A stretch of DNA of 7,258 nucleotides from CAYJOG01 sp964371695 [NCBI: uncultured bacterium]. GTDB lineage: Bacteria > CAYJOG01. Shown in pieces: positions 6,460-7,258 of the stretch. The stretch is taken from positions 1-7,258 of the forward strand of contig CAYJOG010000140.1 of assembly GCA_964371695.1 (NCBI GenBank), in the 5' to 3' direction. The notes beneath the pieces are model-generated. The model did not search any database, was not told the origin of the DNA, and saw only the letters and a list, made by a program, of their open reading frames with translations. How positions within the stretch are numbered: the stretch's first letter is position 1; every line of letters begins with the position of its first letter. A program made the translations under genes and the position numbers.

Positions 6460-6708
6460 TCAGCGGACCATTTCGCCGCAACGGTGCGTGGCCGGGGCGT
6501 GGGGCAGGTCGTTCAGCGCCTTGAGCACCTTGTCCACCGGCGCGCCTTGGTCTTTGCAGGCGTCGCCAATGGTGGAACCCAGCGGCAAAAAGGGATTGTG
6601 GCAACCCCCCAGGTGGAAATGTCTGAGAACGGTCTTGACCCGTTCATCCACCAGCAGGGCTTCCTGAATCTTCATTTCTTTTGAAAAGGCTTGACAAACA
6701 GTGGGCAT
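6460..6708 (-). CDS. Small ScdA_N / DUF1858-like cysteine domain protein
   Basis: An 82-residue soluble protein that I read as a divergent member of the ScdA_N (DUF542) / DUF1858 group. Those small helical domains occur in iron-sulfur repair (Ric/ScdA) and hybrid-cluster-associated proteins. The pattern is MKIQEALLVDERVKTVLRHF (12-31), then HLGGCHNP (32-39), STIGDACKDQG (45-55) and VDKVLKALNDLP (58-69). This resembles the family outline of a helix, a Cys-containing turn, 'T/L..AC...G' and a terminal '..VL..LN.L'. The usual paired cysteine (CC or CxxC) is reduced to C36, with C51 as the second conserved position; C5 and C77 are extra. ATG 6708 was chosen for its strong GGGAGG ribosome binding site. 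It is the first gene of a probable three-gene operon, 38 bases ahead of the membrane protein. Assignment is from remembered family outline only. Confidence 0.7.
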   Translation of the reverse strand: MPTVCQAFSKEMKIQEALLVDERVKTVLRHFHLGGCHNPFLPLGSTIGDACKDQGAPVDKVLKALNDLPHAPATHRCGEMVR

Positions 6709-6710
6709 AA

Positions 6711-6731
6711 ATCCTCCCGGGCGTGGCCCGG
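6711..6731 (-). promoter_or_regulatory. Strong Shine-Dalgarno next to a 6-bp 5' UTR hairpin
   Basis: On the minus strand GGGAGG (6713-6718) precedes ATG 6708 by four bases. Immediately upstream CCGGGC and GCCCGG (6726-6731 with 6717-6722, loop CAC) form a 6-bp stem whose last two G bases are the first of the Shine-Dalgarno run. The stem could limit ribosome access, or it may be incidental. Confidence 0.5.
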
Positions 6732-6749
6732 CTTTCGTGTGTTGCAACG

Positions 6750-6778
6750 AGTGTGGAACCGCCCCGGAGGGCTGTCAA
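6750..6778 (-). promoter_or_regulatory. Candidate promoter for the minus-strand operon
   Basis: On the minus strand a perfect TTGACA (6773-6778), itself preceded by a T-run, is followed after 17 bases by CACACT (6750-6755), a poor -10 match. Transcription would start near 6743, giving a leader of about 35 bases that includes the hairpin by the ribosome binding site. Confidence 0.35.
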
Positions 6779-6871
6779 AAAAACCGGAAAACAGTGGCAT
6801 TACCCTTGACAACGGGTTTTTTGTTGACAGGAAAGAACGAACAAAAATTACTTTGGCGGCGTCGGGTCGCA

Positions 6872-6936
6872 GCCATTCACGACGAATGGCAAGGCCAAAC
6901 AATAGATTCCAATTCCTGTTATCTGGAATTGGAATC
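6872..6936. repeat. Two adjacent perfect hairpins (7 bp and 12 bp)
   Basis: GCCATTC/GAATGGC (6872-6878 with 6884-6890, loop ACGAC) is followed 14 bases later by GATTCCAATTCC/GGAATTGGAATC (6905-6916 with 6925-6936, loop TGTTATCT). Both stems are exact. Neither is followed by a T-run, so they look more like repeat or protein-binding elements than terminators. Confidence 0.55.
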
Positions 6937-6983
6937 AGTATTAGAGGTTGGAAAAGAAAACCGCCCTGCACCCCTCCGCCGTC

Positions 6984-7052
6984 ATTCCCGCGAAAGCGGG
7001 AATCCAGTGAAACATAAAAAATTCCAGTTCTGGTGGGGCGGGCATCTTGCCC
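6984..7052 (+). repeat. 'ATTCCCGC-GAAA-GCGGGAAT' element fused to a truncated double-hairpin repeat (copy C)
   Basis: ATTCCCGC and GCGGGAAT (6984-6991, 6996-7003) pair perfectly around GAAA. This type of interspersed repeat is common in many bacterial genomes. The sequence then follows copy A: CGGGAATCCAGT, ACATA, an AT-rich linker and CCAGTTCTGGTGGGGCGGGC (7024-7043). Only the start of the first GC-rich stem remains, as a short GGGCA/TGCCC hairpin (7040-7052). Copies A and C have the same orientation. Confidence 0.7.
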
Positions 7053-7100
7053 AAAGCTGCAACTTTTTCGGAGTAGCGGCGGGCTATCGCCTTCTCGCGG

Positions 7101-7124
7101 CTGGGTGCCCCAATGGGCACCCAG
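7101..7124. repeat. Perfect 10-bp hairpin
   Basis: CTGGGTGCCC (7101-7110) and GGGCACCCAG (7115-7124) pair exactly around CAAT. The segment around it (about 7053-7145) also contains CGGAG near 7069 and CTCCG near 7131, which could pair outside the inner stem. This suggests a larger folded repeat of a different kind from copy C. Confidence 0.5.
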
Positions 7125-7144
7125 AGTGCCTCCGCTCGAACTCA

Positions 7145-7198
7145 CACCGCCGTGAAAGGCAAAAACCCTTTATTTTTTCTTGTGGGTTTTGCGCGGTG
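7145..7198. other. Long imperfect stem-loop, possible structured RNA or terminator
   Basis: CACCGC (7145-7150) pairs with GCGGTG (7193-7198), and after an 8-base bulge GCAAAAACCC (7159-7168) pairs with GGGTTTTGC (7184-7192) with one bulged A. The loop is AT-rich. Its strand and role are undetermined. Confidence 0.3.
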
Positions 7199-7258
7199 AT
7201 ACCAATTCTCAACCGAAACAGCATTAATCCGAATGAAAGGGTCGGTTGGGGAAGGGGT

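Larger units (their letters stand above)
6709..7258. other. 550-base gene-free region rich in inverted repeats
   Basis: Open frames here (for instance minus strand 6672-7145 and plus strand 6691-7017) cross several hairpins and read as low-complexity or repeat translations such as 'SRFRGND', so I do not call a gene. The region holds the candidate operon promoter (6750-6778), five hairpin units between 6872 and 7124, and a long stem-loop at 7145-7198. From 7199 to the end I see nothing identifiable. Confidence 0.6.

Noticed and set aside
6421-6604. N-terminal extension of the membrane protein to an ATG at 6604
   Set aside because: It overlaps the coding sequence of the 82-residue protein in another frame and encodes an Arg/Pro/Gly-rich sequence; a ribosome binding site supports GTG 6421.
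6806-6829. Two plus-strand TTGACA boxes 18 bases apart
   Set aside because: Neither has an acceptable -10 box at 16-18 bases, and no plus-strand gene follows.
6691-7017. 108-residue plus-strand frame over the right repeat region
   Set aside because: It runs antisense to the small cysteine-protein start and through hairpins; there is no ribosome binding site or domain.
6672-7145. 157-residue minus-strand frame with 'LDSRFRGNDGG'
   Set aside because: That peptide is the translation of the GCGGGAAT hairpin repeat, and the frame crosses several hairpins and the operon promoter region.
1-7258. CRISPR array or insertion sequence
   Set aside because: The repeats are few, differ in sequence and have no regular spacing; no transposase or Cas gene is present.

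Overview
The window is GC-rich chromosomal DNA from a bacterium that I cannot place firmly. It holds six protein genes in two facing blocks, separated and flanked by short hairpin-forming interspersed repeats. Coding regions strongly prefer G or C at third codon positions, while gene-free stretches are more AT-rich. The repeats (paired GC-rich hairpins, and an 'ATTCCCGC-GAAA-GCGGGAAT' hairpin) together with an HDFNN-type hybrid histidine kinase and a B12-type radical SAM protein suggest an environmental Gram-negative. A PVC-group member or a former 'deltaproteobacterium' is possible, but this is inference at low confidence. No rRNA, tRNA, CRISPR array, transposase or phage gene is visible.

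Left block, plus strand: after a repeat region (1-157) come an APH-family small-molecule kinase-like phosphotransferase (175-1143), a PAS / HisKA / HATPase / receiver hybrid histidine kinase (1277-2827), and a B12-binding-domain radical SAM protein (2948-4555). Gaps of 120-133 bases, each with some hairpin or promoter-like sequence, suggest that these are separately expressed genes rather than one tight operon.

The middle (4556-4744) is a convergent 3'-3' junction. It is packed with a GC palindrome, a double-hairpin repeat and a perfect 15-bp hairpin, which probably ends transcription from both sides. The last hairpin actually supplies the final codons of the gene on the right.

Right block, minus strand, read from 6708 down to 4709: a small ScdA_N/DUF1858-like cysteine protein (82 aa), a four-helix membrane protein of unknown function (159 aa) and a GT4-like glycosyltransferase (399 aa). 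Gaps of 38 and 33 bases and a candidate promoter upstream of the first gene make an operon likely. What joins the three functionally is not evident.

The right end (6709-7258) holds no convincing gene but carries at least six inverted repeats. One is the same composite repeat that opens the window, in the same orientation. The six-gene segment therefore lies between two direct copies of an interspersed repeat about 7 kb apart.
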